Shown one piece after another: positions 47,050 to 56,300 of a DNA stretch of 64,000 bases. Location: the NCBI GenBank assembly GCA_946405485.1, contig CAMJHJ010000001.1, forward strand, positions 1 through 64,000, given 5' to 3'. Each line of letters begins with the position of its first letter. Position 1 is the stretch's first letter. The notes under the pieces are model-generated. The model was not told the DNA's origin. It made no database searches and worked only from the letters and a program-made list of their open reading frames with translations. This stretch comes from an uncultured Bacteroidales bacterium (lineage in GTDB: Bacteria; Bacteroidota; Bacteroidia; Bacteroidales; UBA932). A program made the position numbers and the translations under genes.

Positions 47050-48849
47050 ATGAAGAAGTTATTGAACCGATATTTCCCCTTGGTGCCGGTGTTGCTGGTG
47101 CTGATTCCGATCTTGTTCTCCCCGTCCTGCGCCAATACCTCGCAGGCGCCGACCGGAGGTAAGAAAGATACCTTGGCGCCCCTCATCGTCAAGGTTTCCC
47201 CGGAACCCAACGCCATCAACGTCAAGCGGACCAGTCAGGAATTCGTCTTCACCTTCGACGAGTATGTCAAGATCAAGAATCTTCAGAACATCTATCTCTC
47301 TCCGCCCATGCGCCGTCCTTTGAAGGCCAAGACGCGGGGCAAGAGCGTGGTTGTCTATTTTGAGGATGACACCCTGGCTGCCAACACGACCTATACCATC
47401 GATTTCACGGATGCGATCGCAGACAACAACGAGGGTAACGTATATCCCGGTTTCACCTATGTGTTCTCTACCGGCGAAACCATCGACTCGCTGATGCTCA
47501 CGGGCATCGTGCAGGATTGCAATACGCTCAAGCCGGTCAAGGGCGCCAAGGTGCTCCTGTATAAGAATCATGCTGACTCTGCGGTCTTCCTGGAGCGTCC
47601 CTTCGCAGCCGCCATCACCGACGACTGGGGCTACTTCTGCATCCGCAATATTCCGGATACGGTCTACCGTCTATACGCCATCACGGACGGCAACAATGAC
47701 AACATGTACAGTCCCGAGTCTGAGACGGTCGCTTTCATCGATGAGGCGGTCCGTCCCGTGATGGTCGTGGATGATTCGCTTCCCGAGTTGATCAAGTATG
47801 ACATGAAGGACACGGTCAACTGCCAGAAACGCAAGACCGAGCATGAACTGAACCTTTTCAAGGAAAAGAACGCGAAACAGGTGATTGTCAATAAGGTGCG
47901 TGTCAGTGACCGGACCTGTTACATCACCTTTATGGCGCCCAACGCCCACATCGACACGATGTGGATCCGGGGTATCCCGGACGACCGGCTGATCACCCAG
48001 TTCAACCTGCAGCGCGACTGCCTGGAAGTGTGGATCAACGACCGCCGGGCAATGCCCGACACCTTCTTCGCCTTCGTCAACTACCTCAAGACCGATACGC
48101 TCGGACAGCTCAGTCCCTTTACGGAGGAAGTGCGACTGATCCACCCGATCCCGAAGGGGAAACGCCGTGCCGCCCGCAAAGAGATCAAGCACACCGACAC
48201 CATCTGCGCCTACAAACTCACCGCCAAGGGAGAAGACTTCGAGCAAAAGGGCTTCCAGCTGAGTTTCGACCTGCCCATCATTTACGAAGGATTCAAGGAG
48301 ATGACGCTCCGTATCGTCAATCCCAAGCAGCAGGAGGAGATGGGCACCTTCAAGGTGATTCCCGACAGCGTCAATGTGCTGAAATACACCATCATGCCGG
48401 ATGCGAAGCCGATGCCGGGCTTCGAGTACATCCTGAAGATGCCGTTCCAGACATTCCGCGACATCAACGGCTTCTACAACGACAGTACCGAGGTCAAGGT
48501 CAGCCTTCCGACGGACGACAAACTCAGTACGCTGACCTTGCATATGACCGGTGTGAATGGAAAGTATATCGTCGACTTGCTGGATGAGCGGAAGACCAAT
48601 GTGGTCCGGAATTATATCATAACGAAGGATGAGGACCTTGTGTTCCCCTATCTGACTGCGGCTAAGTATTGCATCCGCATCACCGAAGACAAGAACGACA
48701 ACAACCTCGTCGATACCGGCGACCTGCTTGCCCATAAGCAGCCTGAAAAGGCAAAGTTCTACAAACTGCAGGATGATTCACCGTACGTGGAAGTCCTGGA
48801 AAGGTCGGAGATGGAGCAGACCGTCGATCTGGCAGAATTGTTCAAGTAA
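47050..48849 (+). CDS. Bacteroidetes Ig-like domain envelope protein, probable lipoprotein
   Basis: 599 residues. The N-terminus has a hydrophobic segment ending FSPSC (Cys27), a loose lipobox, then the hallmark SQAPTGGKKDTLAPLIVKVS-type opening of a conserved Bacteroidetes family annotated as Ig-like (Big_5) domain protein. The next 100 residues form the Ig-like unit (FTFDEYVKIKN ... TTYTIDFTDAIADNNEGN), followed by a carboxypeptidase-like segment. Function unknown; it is found widely in core genomes of the phylum. The start at 47050 is chosen for the signal. It follows the Rel gene by 4 bases and precedes the next envelope gene by 5. Confidence 0.78.
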   Translation: MKKLLNRYFPLVPVLLVLIPILFSPSCANTSQAPTGGKKDTLAPLIVKVSPEPNAINVKRTSQEFVFTFDEYVKIKNLQNIYLSPPMRRPLKAKTRGKSVVVYFEDDTLAANTTYTIDFTDAIADNNEGNVYPGFTYVFSTGETIDSLMLTGIVQDCNTLKPVKGAKVLLYKNHADSAVFLERPFAAAITDDWGYFCIRNIPDTVYRLYAITDGNNDNMYSPESETVAFIDEAVRPVMVVDDSLPELIKYDMKDTVNCQKRKTEHELNLFKEKNAKQVIVNKVRVSDRTCYITFMAPNAHIDTMWIRGIPDDRLITQFNLQRDCLEVWINDRRAMPDTFFAFVNYLKTDTLGQLSPFTEEVRLIHPIPKGKRRAARKEIKHTDTICAYKLTAKGEDFEQKGFQLSFDLPIIYEGFKEMTLRIVNPKQQEEMGTFKVIPDSVNVLKYTIMPDAKPMPGFEYILKMPFQTFRDINGFYNDSTEVKVSLPTDDKLSTLTLHMTGVNGKYIVDLLDERKTNVVRNYIITKDEDLVFPYLTAAKYCIRITEDKNDNNLVDTGDLLAHKQPEKAKFYKLQDDSPYVEVLERSEMEQTVDLAELFK

Positions 48850-48854
48850 CTGAG

Positions 48855-49781
48855 ATGAAGAAACTTTTCACCGTCCTCTTGCTGCTCGGCCTGACGCTGT
48901 CCTCCGCGTTTGCGGCGGACAAGCCGAAACTCCCCAACCTCAAACCGAAACGGAAACCGAAGGTGGAGCAGGTGTCCAAGTATCCGGATTCTTATCTGGA
49001 TACGGTGGATGTCAACCGCAAGCTGCTCCTTAATGACTATGCCATGTTCGGCGTCGAATACGGCGTTTCCCGCAACTCACAGACTTTCACGCCCCGTTTC
49101 CCTCAGGATCCGGTGTTTTTCCCCGAGTATTTCGGCATTACCTATACCCACTACGGAAAGTTAGTCGGTATACCGGTCGTAGGACTTCAGATCGGGGCTT
49201 TTTACGGCCACGAGGGATATCAGTTCCAAGTAAAGGAGGAGAACGGCTATATCAAATACCAGCATCTCCTTAACGCGACCCGGGTGGAGATGCGCTATTG
49301 CGAAGTCCCTTTCATGGCCGTGGGGCACTATGACATGTCACACTTCAAGTTGCAGTTGTGCATCGGGCCTTATGCCGGATATCGGCTCAGCATCCATCGT
49401 TCTACCTCGGACAAGCTGGGCCTGGTCATCGATCCCGCGCTGGTGGACAATTTCGCAGATTTTGAAAAGCGCTTCGACTATGGCCTGCACGGCGGCGTGG
49501 GATTCGGGATCGTCTTCGATCCGCTCGAGTTGCAGGTCAATCTGCGTGTCCGCTATTCCTGGTCCTCCCTTTGGGAGCCTAACTTTAACAGCGAGTACTA
49601 CTATCGTTTTGCTTATCCTCTCGACTTCATGTTGACAGGAGGGCTGCATATCCACCTGACACGCCGCTATGGCAAAACACACGGAATGCTGCGCCGCGAG
49701 GCCCGTGACAGGGTCTTCCATCCCCAACCCGTTGAACAACCTGCACAGAATGAAAACACTCCCGGTTTCTATAGGCCGTAA
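48855..49781 (+). CDS. Outer-membrane protein, PorT/beta-barrel-like (unknown function)
   Basis: 308 residues. Signal peptide MKKLFTVLLLLGLTLSSAFA, a basic Pro/Lys-rich stretch (about 22-42), then a barrel-like region with aromatic-capped strands (FGVEYGVSRNS, VGLQIGAFYGHEGYQF, LCIGPYAGYRLS, LQVNLRVRYSW). It resembles the PorT-like small barrels of Bacteroidetes. The gene runs 32 bases into ispG in another frame. Confidence 0.65.
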   Translation: MKKLFTVLLLLGLTLSSAFAADKPKLPNLKPKRKPKVEQVSKYPDSYLDTVDVNRKLLLNDYAMFGVEYGVSRNSQTFTPRFPQDPVFFPEYFGITYTHYGKLVGIPVVGLQIGAFYGHEGYQFQVKEENGYIKYQHLLNATRVEMRYCEVPFMAVGHYDMSHFKLQLCIGPYAGYRLSIHRSTSDKLGLVIDPALVDNFADFEKRFDYGLHGGVGFGIVFDPLELQVNLRVRYSWSSLWEPNFNSEYYYRFAYPLDFMLTGGLHIHLTRRYGKTHGMLRREARDRVFHPQPVEQPAQNENTPGFYRP

Positions 49782-51099
49782 TCTTGTCATCGGCGGCGGT
49801 CAGCCCCTGGCCGTCCAGACGATGTGCAACACCCATACCTCCGATGTCGGGGCGACGCTCGCCCAATGCCGCAGGATGGCTGCCGCAGGGGCGGATGTCA
49901 TCCGCATCACCGTCCCCGGACAAAAAGAGGTCCCGGCCATCCGGGATATCCGTCGTACGCTCCATGAAGAGGGAATCTGGGTCCCGATCGTGGCGGATAT
50001 CCATTTCTCCTCCGAGACGGCCCTTGCGGTCGCGCCTTTCGTGGATAAGGTCCGCATCAATCCCGGCAACTTCCATCCCGACCATCAGAAGGCACGGGAG
50101 CAGTTCGCCCGGCTCATTGCCGTTTGCAAGGAGCACGGCACGGCCATACGCATCGGCCTGAACCATGGGTCCCTGGGACGCTATATCACCGATTTATACG
50201 GGAACACGCCCCTTGCCATGGCCAAAGCCGCGATGGAATGGGTGGGCATGTGCGTAGAGAATGATTTCCGGAAAGTCGTCGTTTCCTTGAAGTCCAGCAA
50301 TACGCTCGTCATGGTGGAGGCATACCGGCTGCTGGCCGGGATGATGGAAGAGGCGGGAACGGCCTTTCCGCTTCACGTAGGCGTCACGGAGGCCGGCAAC
50401 GGGGATTCGGGCCGCATCAAGTCTTGCGTCGGCATCTGGAGCCTTCTTTCCGAAGGGATAGGCGATACGATCCGTGTCTCCCTGACGGAAGACCCCGTCC
50501 ATGAGATCCCCGTCGGCCGATACCTCGCCGACCGGCTTGCCCGCAAGACGGCTTCCTCCATGACCGCCATCCGTCTGGACGGCCGGAAAGCCATCGCCGG
50601 TTACAAGGCCCCCTCCCGGGAAAAGCTCCTGCTGGACTTTGCCTGCGATTTCGGCAAACGCCTGCTGGACAGGGAACTGGATGAAGTCGCGATAGAAGGA
50701 AGCTACCTCGACGAAGAAGGACGGGAGGTCGATATCGTCCAGTGCGGCTTGGCCTCATACCTGGCGGATGAATTGATGCAGGCCTGCCGCCGTCGTTTTT
50801 ATAAGCCGGAATACATCGCCTGTCCCGGTTGCGGCCGGACCATGTACAATCTGGAGGCCGCCTTCGAGCGGGTCAAGGCCGCCACCTCACATCTCAGCGG
50901 GATGGTCATTGCCGTCATGGGCTGCATCGTGAACGGTCCCGGCGAGATGGCCGATGCCGACTGGGGGTATGTCGGTGAAGGCGGAGGCAAAGTCTCCATT
51001 TACAAGGGCAAAGATCCGGTGTTGCGCCACGTGCCGGAAGAGGAAGCCGTGGACCGTTTGCTGGAACTGATAGGGTCGGAAACTACAGCTCGGCGATAA
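49750..51099 (+). CDS. ispG: 4-hydroxy-3-methylbut-2-en-1-yl diphosphate synthase (IspG/GcpE), intermediate length
   Basis: 449 residues. The TIM barrel starts at IGGGQPLAVQTMCNT; the [4Fe-4S] domain has CPGCGRTMYNLE and MGCIVNGPGEMADADWGYVG with the third Cys. It makes HMBPP in the methylerythritol phosphate pathway. E. coli IspG is about 370 residues and the usual Bacteroidetes form is over 600, with an inserted A* domain. Here only about 90 residues (from KTASSMTAIRL to ADELMQACRR) separate the barrel and the Fe-S domain, so the insert looks reduced. The start at 49750 is set by homology and overlaps the preceding gene by 32 bases. It overlaps the convergent psd by 17 bases. Confidence 0.92.
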   Translation: MKTLPVSIGRNLVIGGGQPLAVQTMCNTHTSDVGATLAQCRRMAAAGADVIRITVPGQKEVPAIRDIRRTLHEEGIWVPIVADIHFSSETALAVAPFVDKVRINPGNFHPDHQKAREQFARLIAVCKEHGTAIRIGLNHGSLGRYITDLYGNTPLAMAKAAMEWVGMCVENDFRKVVVSLKSSNTLVMVEAYRLLAGMMEEAGTAFPLHVGVTEAGNGDSGRIKSCVGIWSLLSEGIGDTIRVSLTEDPVHEIPVGRYLADRLARKTASSMTAIRLDGRKAIAGYKAPSREKLLLDFACDFGKRLLDRELDEVAIEGSYLDEEGREVDIVQCGLASYLADELMQACRRRFYKPEYIACPGCGRTMYNLEAAFERVKAATSHLSGMVIAVMGCIVNGPGEMADADWGYVGEGGGKVSIYKGKDPVLRHVPEEEAVDRLLELIGSETTARR

Positions 51100-51736
51100 C
51101 CGTCTCGCAGGCGCGGACGATGTCGCCTTCGTCGACCTTGATGTCGGCATCGATCGGAAGGAAGAAGTCGATCCGCGAGCCCAACTTGATGATGCCGCAC
51201 TGCTCCCCTGCCCGGACTTGCAAGCCGGGTTTGGAATAGGATACCACCCTCCGGGCGAAAGTGCCGGCAATCTGCTTGAACAACAATTCCTTTCCTTCCG
51301 GTGTGCGGATGGCGGTCGTCGCGTGCTCGTTCAGGTCGGATGATTTGGGCAGGAAGGCCAGTTTGTGCTTGCCGGGGTGATACTGGCAATAAGTGACTTC
51401 GCCCGTAACCGGCCAGAAATTGGCATGGACGTTCATGAAGTCCATGTAGATGGAGATGCGGATGCACTCACGCTTGAGGTACTCTTTTTCGAACAGATGG
51501 TCCACGATGACGACCTCGCCGTCGGCCACGGATGTGACCGTCTTTTCGCTACCGGGCCCGGTCCGGTCCGGCAAGCGGAAAAAGAAAATCGAGAACACGG
51601 CAAAGCCTCCCAGCAGCAATCCGGCAGGACAAAGTATCCACACCTTATCCGTCAGCAGGCAAAGCAAAAGGAAGAGGACCAGGCAGATCGCCCAGACGCT
51701 CAGGATGGTGCCGTGTGAATCTTTGTCGATTCTCAT
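51083..51736 (-). CDS. psd: Phosphatidylserine decarboxylase (short form)
   Basis: 217 residues. Two N-terminal membrane helices, the SIYMDFMNVHANFWPVTGEV block and the self-cleavage site KLGSRIDFFLP, where Ser becomes the pyruvoyl group. The short form lacks the longer N-terminus of E. coli Psd. It turns phosphatidylserine into phosphatidylethanolamine. It follows cdsA by 9 bases, so phospholipid genes are grouped. Confidence 0.93.
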   Translation of the reverse strand: MRIDKDSHGTILSVWAICLVLFLLLCLLTDKVWILCPAGLLLGGFAVFSIFFFRLPDRTGPGSEKTVTSVADGEVVIVDHLFEKEYLKRECIRISIYMDFMNVHANFWPVTGEVTYCQYHPGKHKLAFLPKSSDLNEHATTAIRTPEGKELLFKQIAGTFARRVVSYSKPGLQVRAGEQCGIIKLGSRIDFFLPIDADIKVDEGDIVRACETVIAEL

Positions 51737-51745
51737 ACCGGAGAG

Positions 51746-52573
51746 CTAAATGAGATTGAACAAAACCAGATAGATCGCTCCCAACGGCATCGCCAGCAGG
51801 GTGCTGTCCAGCCGATCCAGCATGCCGCCGTGGCCGGGAATGATCTTACCGGAGTCTTTTAAATTGAAACAGCGTTTCCACATGGATTCGAAAAGGTCGC
51901 CGGCGACACCCGCCCCATGCATGATCGTGGCCAGGACGATACAGTGCAGGACCGGAATGGAGAGGAGGCCCGTCCAGTGCAGGACGAGGGATGCGAGGAC
52001 CGCGAAAAGATAACCACCCCAGAAACCGATCCAGGATTTCTTGGGCGAAATCTCCGGAGCGATCTTCTTGCCATATTTCTGCCCGAGCATCGAGCCGATG
52101 AAGAAGGCGCCGATGTCCGAACACCAGATGATGATGAAAAAGCAGAGGAGAAGCATGCCGTTGAAGCTGCCGCTGCGGAAAACCAGCAGATTCGACAAGG
52201 ACATCGGTACAGCGATGTAAAGCAGGGCCGTATAGATATAGGCAAACTTCGGGAATTCAGATTTGTCCTTGACCAGCAAGGAGTTGAACATGACGACAAA
52301 GATGGGGATGACGGCCAGGGAGACAAATTTGCCCGGCATGTCGAAGGCACAGCAGAAATACAAAAGGAGGAATAAGATCACGCCGGCGGCGATAGCCAGG
52401 GCCCTGGAGAACTTGTAACTCTCCCCCATCGTCATCTTGAAAAACTCGGCCATCATGACACACATCATGAAAATGATGAGTGCGGCAAACAGGTACCCGT
52501 TGATCAGCAGGCAGCAAAAAATCAAGGCGCCATATACGGCGCCTGACAGGATTCTGACTACGGTGTTGTTCAT
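51746..52573 (-). CDS. cdsA: Phosphatidate cytidylyltransferase
   Basis: 275 residues with about eight membrane helices. The C-terminal CDS signature is present (SPKKSWIGFWGG ... PGHGGMLDRLDSTL). It makes CDP-diacylglycerol, the precursor for phosphatidylserine and therefore for Psd downstream. It lies 45 bases downstream of ftsH on the same strand. Confidence 0.94.
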   Translation of the reverse strand: MNNTVVRILSGAVYGALIFCCLLINGYLFAALIIFMMCVMMAEFFKMTMGESYKFSRALAIAAGVILFLLLYFCCAFDMPGKFVSLAVIPIFVVMFNSLLVKDKSEFPKFAYIYTALLYIAVPMSLSNLLVFRSGSFNGMLLLCFFIIIWCSDIGAFFIGSMLGQKYGKKIAPEISPKKSWIGFWGGYLFAVLASLVLHWTGLLSIPVLHCIVLATIMHGAGVAGDLFESMWKRCFNLKDSGKIIPGHGGMLDRLDSTLLAMPLGAIYLVLFNLI

Positions 52574-52618
52574 TGGCAGTCGTTTGGGTCGTACATCTGT
52601 ACAAAGATATAAAAATAA

Positions 52619-54610
52619 TTAGGATTCTGACACCTCGTCCCTCAGTCTTTCTTCTCCGTGCTTGCCGGCTTTCGGTCCGAGGATCTTTTCTATATCTTCC
52701 GCCATGATGACTTCCTTGGCGATCAACTGCTCGGCGAGGACCGTGACATCCGCCCAGTGCTCCTGGAGGAGGGCGCGGGTCTTCTCGGTGACCTCGTCGC
52801 TCAGTTTACGCGCCTCGGCATCGATGGTTTCGGCCGTCTTTTCACTATAAGGCTTGTACAACTCGTAACCGCTGGCTCCGGTGGAATCATAGAAGGAGAG
52901 GTTGCCGATCTTGTCGCTCATGCCATAGTAGGTGACCATCGCATAAGCCATCTTGGTCAGGCGCTCGAAATCGCTCAACGCACCGGTGCAAGGGATACCG
53001 TTGTTGGCGATCTCTTCCGCGACACGGCCGGCGACCAGGCTGCACATCTCATCCATCAGCTCACTCTTGGACATCGTAACCTTTTCATCCGGGAGATACC
53101 AGGTCGCACCGAGAGACTGGCCCCGCGGCACGATCGTCACCTTCAGGACCGGGTTGCACCCCGGAAGGAGCCATCCGGTGACCGCATGTCCGACTTCGTG
53201 GAAGGCGGTCAGGCGCTTCTCTTCCGGAGACATCACCGTCTTCTTGCGCTCAATGCCGCCGATGACACGGTCGATGGCCTGGATAAAGTCTTCGTTGTCC
53301 ACAGACGCCTTGTTCTTACGGGCAGCGGTCAGCGCAGCTTCATTGCAGATGTTCGCGATGTCCGCGCCGGAGAAACCGGCCGTATGCTTGGCGATGTTGT
53401 CCAGGTCAAAGTCAGTGCCGAGCTTGATCTTGCGCAGATGGATCTGGAAGATGTCCTTGCGCTCGTTCAGGTCGGGCAGGGTCACTTGGATCTGACGGTC
53501 GAAGCGTCCTGCGCGCATCAGGGCCTTGTCCAGGATGTCGGCGCGGTTGGTCGCGGCGAGCACGATGACGCCGCTGTTGGTCCCGAAGCCGTCCATCTCG
53601 GTCAGGAGCTGGTTGAGCGTGTTCTCCCGTTCGTCGTTGGACGAGAAACCCACATTCTTGCCACGGGCGCGTCCAACGGCATCGATTTCGTCGATGAAGA
53701 CGATGCAGGGAGCCTTCTCCTTGGCCTGGTTGAAGAGGTCGCGCACCCGGCTGGCGCCGACGCCGACGAACATCTCCACGAAATCCGAACCGGAGATGGA
53801 GAAGAACGGGACATTGGCTTCGCCGGCAACCGCCTTAGCCAGCAAGGTCTTACCGGTGCCGGGAGGGCCGACCAGCAAGGCGCCCTTCGGGATCTTGCCG
53901 CCTAGTGCCGTGTATTTCGAGGGATTCTTCAGGAAATCAACGATTTCCATCACTTCTTCCTTGGCTCCATAAAGGCCTGCGACGTCCTTGAAGGTCACGT
54001 TGACCTGGTTTTTGTCCGCCAGTTTGCCGGTGGATTTGCCGACGTTGAAGGGGTTCATTCCCCCGCCCTGGCCGCCGCCACCCATGTTGCGTCCCATCCC
54101 GCGGAACATCCAGCCCCACAGGATCAGCAGGAAGACCAGCGGAAGGATCCACTCCAACACCTGGCTCCAGACCTTGGCGTCATTCTCGATGACGACCTTG
54201 ACCTGGTCTTCTGCGGGAAGCTCTGCATTGAGTGCGGCGAACTGGTTCTCCGCATCGAACTTGTTCGAAACAAAGAAGAAGAAATGGGGCGATTTGGCCG
54301 GCACCTTGCCTCCGAAAGCCTCGGAATACTTGCCAAGCCGGTCCGGCTTGACGGTGACCGTACCCTTGAAGTCATTGCGGACGAAATGGATGTCCTTGAC
54401 ATCTCCGTTCCGGACCATTTCCTGGACCTCGGGCCATTCAATCTTCTGGGGATTGGCGCCATCCCCCTGGAATACCATCCAGAAAATCAGCAGGACCAGC
54501 AGGAGATACAACCAGGAAAGGTTGAACTTGACCTTGATGGTCTTGCGGGGCTGTTTGCCGTCGCCGGGAGTCTTGCCGCCTTCCGGCTTATTGTCATTGT
54601 TCTGAGACAT
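52619..54610 (-). CDS. ftsH: ATP-dependent zinc metalloprotease FtsH
   Basis: 663 residues. One N-terminal membrane helix ([13 protein letters not shown]), a periplasmic domain, a second helix (about 170-190), AAA+ module with Walker A GPPGTGKT (about 247), Walker B VFIDEIDA, second-region RAGRFDRQ, then the zinc site HEVGH (about 469) and the third ligand Asp in SDFERL. It degrades membrane and regulatory proteins. The start at 54610 (MSQNNDNK) overlaps the end of rsfS by 17 bases. Confidence 0.96.
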   Translation of the reverse strand: MSQNNDNKPEGGKTPGDGKQPRKTIKVKFNLSWLYLLLVLLIFWMVFQGDGANPQKIEWPEVQEMVRNGDVKDIHFVRNDFKGTVTVKPDRLGKYSEAFGGKVPAKSPHFFFFVSNKFDAENQFAALNAELPAEDQVKVVIENDAKVWSQVLEWILPLVFLLILWGWMFRGMGRNMGGGGQGGGMNPFNVGKSTGKLADKNQVNVTFKDVAGLYGAKEEVMEIVDFLKNPSKYTALGGKIPKGALLVGPPGTGKTLLAKAVAGEANVPFFSISGSDFVEMFVGVGASRVRDLFNQAKEKAPCIVFIDEIDAVGRARGKNVGFSSNDERENTLNQLLTEMDGFGTNSGVIVLAATNRADILDKALMRAGRFDRQIQVTLPDLNERKDIFQIHLRKIKLGTDFDLDNIAKHTAGFSGADIANICNEAALTAARKNKASVDNEDFIQAIDRVIGGIERKKTVMSPEEKRLTAFHEVGHAVTGWLLPGCNPVLKVTIVPRGQSLGATWYLPDEKVTMSKSELMDEMCSLVAGRVAEEIANNGIPCTGALSDFERLTKMAYAMVTYYGMSDKIGNLSFYDSTGASGYELYKPYSEKTAETIDAEARKLSDEVTEKTRALLQEHWADVTVLAEQLIAKEVIMAEDIEKILGPKAGKHGEERLRDEVSES

Positions 54611-54983
54611 CTTCTTGCTTTTTGGCAGCGGGTTTGCGGTATTTGTAGCTCTTCCTGGGCGCATCGGCCCAAAGGTCCTCCAGGCGGTAGAACTCGCGAT
54701 ACTCCGTCAGGAAAACGTGGATGACGATGTGTCCGTAATCAAGGATGATCCAGAAGTTGTTCTCCATTCCCTGGGTACGGATCGGCTTCATGCCGAGCTG
54801 CTCGCGGGCCTCCTTGATGATGTTGTCCGCAATGGCAGCTACGGCCGTCGTGGAAGTGGCGTTGCAAATGACGAAATAGTCGGCGATGGAAGAGCCGATC
54901 GGACGGAGGTCGATGGAGACGACATCCTGTCCCTTCTTGTCTAAAATGGCATCCGCGATGACGCGGAGGTCGTGTGTAATCAT
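54594..54983 (-). CDS. rsfS: Ribosome silencing factor RsfS
   Basis: 129 residues of the Iojap/DUF143 family: ILDKKGQDVVSIDLRPIGSS, ADYFVICNATSTTAVAAIAD, QGMENNFWIILDYGHIVIHVF and REFYRLEDLWADAP. It binds ribosomal protein uL14 and blocks subunit joining in starvation. The extra C-terminal tail ([15 protein letters not shown]) is basic. The start at 54983 is supported by a -7 box 29 bases upstream. First gene of the rsfS-ftsH-cdsA-psd operon. Confidence 0.94.
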   Translation of the reverse strand: MITHDLRVIADAILDKKGQDVVSIDLRPIGSSIADYFVICNATSTTAVAAIADNIIKEAREQLGMKPIRTQGMENNFWIILDYGHIVIHVFLTEYREFYRLEDLWADAPRKSYKYRKPAAKKQEDVSEQ

Positions 54984-55000
54984 GCGAATAAAATAATTTG

Positions 55001-55008
55001 TACTTTTG
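55001..55008 (+). promoter_or_regulatory. -7 box for birA
   Basis: TACTTTTG (TAnnTTTG) lies 27 bases before the birA ATG at 55036. Confidence 0.5.
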
Positions 55009-55012
55009 CAAA

Positions 55013-55020
55013 CAAATATA
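55013..55020 (-). promoter_or_regulatory. -7 box for the rsfS-ftsH-cdsA-psd operon
   Basis: Minus-strand TATATTTG lies 29 bases before the rsfS ATG. With the plus-strand box at 55001 it forms a compact divergent promoter. Confidence 0.5.
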
Positions 55021-55035
55021 ACAAAAAATACTCCA

Positions 55036-55647
55036 ATGGAAGATTCGGCCGCAATAATATGGCTCAAACTGACAGATTCGACCAATGACGAGGCCCGGAG
55101 GCGTCTGGATGTGCTTGACAATCTGTCAGTCGTGGCAGCGCGGACCCAGACCTCGGGCCGCGGGCAGGGAGACCATACCTGGACCAGCGAGCCCGGGCAG
55201 AATCTTACCTTCACCTTTGTCCTGAAGTTCCCTCCCTGCGCTCCCCTCGCCGCATCCGAGATCCTTCGGATCACGCAGGCAGTCACGCATGCGCTCCGGG
55301 AATACCTGCTGTCGAAAGGCGTCGCAGCCCGCATCAAATGGCCCAATGACATCTATGTCGGGGACAAGAAGATATGCGGTATCCTGATAGAGAACATCCT
55401 TGGCGGGAAGCAGGTTGCGGCCAGTATGGTCGGGATCGGGCTCAACCTGAATCAGTCGCGTTTCCCTGCCGACCTTCCCAATCCCGTTTCGCTGCGCCAG
55501 GTTACGGGACGGAGATATGACCTGCGGGAGGAATTGGTCCTTCTTCGGGAGGAATTGAAGAAATCCGCCTCTCTGCTGGATTCGCAAGAGGGGCGGACTG
55601 AACTGGCGCGTTATTTCGACGCCTACGTTTTCCGGAAGGACGCTTAG
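55036..55647 (+). CDS. birA: Biotin--[acetyl-CoA-carboxylase] ligase, lacking the C-terminal domain
   Basis: 203 residues. The catalytic domain is present: LTDSTNDEARRRL, RTQTSGRGQGDHTW (biotinoyl-AMP loop), IKWPNDIYVGDKKICGILIE with the essential Lys. There is no N-terminal DNA-binding domain, so it is a monofunctional enzyme. It stops right after VFRKDA, where relatives of about 240-250 residues continue into the SH3-like C-terminal domain, and its end overlaps the convergent rpe gene. The activity of the shortened enzyme is uncertain. OadA (Lys578) is the visible substrate in this window. Confidence 0.87.
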   Translation: MEDSAAIIWLKLTDSTNDEARRRLDVLDNLSVVAARTQTSGRGQGDHTWTSEPGQNLTFTFVLKFPPCAPLAASEILRITQAVTHALREYLLSKGVAARIKWPNDIYVGDKKICGILIENILGGKQVAASMVGIGLNLNQSRFPADLPNPVSLRQVTGRRYDLREELVLLREELKKSASLLDSQEGRTELARYFDAYVFRKDA

Positions 55648-56300
55648 CCGCGCATCGCTGCGATCGTGGCGGCCGGGTTTTCGCTTTTGAAGACGGAACT
55701 GCCGGCCACGACGATATCCACGCCCGCCTCGTGCAGCTCCTTCGCATTGGAGAGTCCGACTCCCCCATCGACTTCGATCTTGCATCCCAGGCCGCGTCGG
55801 CGGATCTCCGCCTTCAGTTTCTTGACGCGATCGAACGTCTCGGGAATGAAAGCCTGTCCTCCAAAGCCTGCGAAGACTGACATCACAAGGATGAAATCGG
55901 CATCCTCGAGATACGGGAAGACTTCCTCCACGGGCATGTCCGGATTGATGGCCAGACCCGCTTCCGGACCCAACTGACGGATCTCACGGAGCATTTCGCC
56001 GGCATCCCTGCCCTCAAGACGCGCCGCTTCCAGATGGAAGCTGAGCATCTTCAGTCCCAGCGAAGCGAAACGCTTGAAATACTTGTCGGGATTCACGATC
56101 ATCAGGTGCGTGTCCAGCGGGATGGCCGCAATCTGAGAGAGGGGCTCCATCACGCTGAAACCGAAAGACAGGTTGGGCACCAGCGTGCCGTCCATCACAT
56201 CCAGGTGGATCAGGTCGGCGTGCTCGTTGAGCATGCATACATCCTTTTCCAGATGGAGGAAATCGGCTGCCAGGAGCGAGGGCGCTACTTGAAGTTGCAT
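55644..56300 (-). CDS. rpe: Ribulose-phosphate 3-epimerase
   Basis: 218 residues of a TIM barrel: PSLLAADF, HLDVMDGTLVPNLSFG (metal-binding His and Asp), DTHLMI, MSVFAGFGGQAFIPET and EVDGGVG with the second catalytic Asp. It interconverts ribulose 5-phosphate and xylulose 5-phosphate in the pentose phosphate pathway. It overlaps pepD by 16 bases, so the two are probably coupled. Confidence 0.96.
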   Translation of the reverse strand: MQLQVAPSLLAADFLHLEKDVCMLNEHADLIHLDVMDGTLVPNLSFGFSVMEPLSQIAAIPLDTHLMIVNPDKYFKRFASLGLKMLSFHLEAARLEGRDAGEMLREIRQLGPEAGLAINPDMPVEEVFPYLEDADFILVMSVFAGFGGQAFIPETFDRVKKLKAEIRRRGLGCKIEVDGGVGLSNAKELHEAGVDIVVAGSSVFKSENPAATIAAMRG

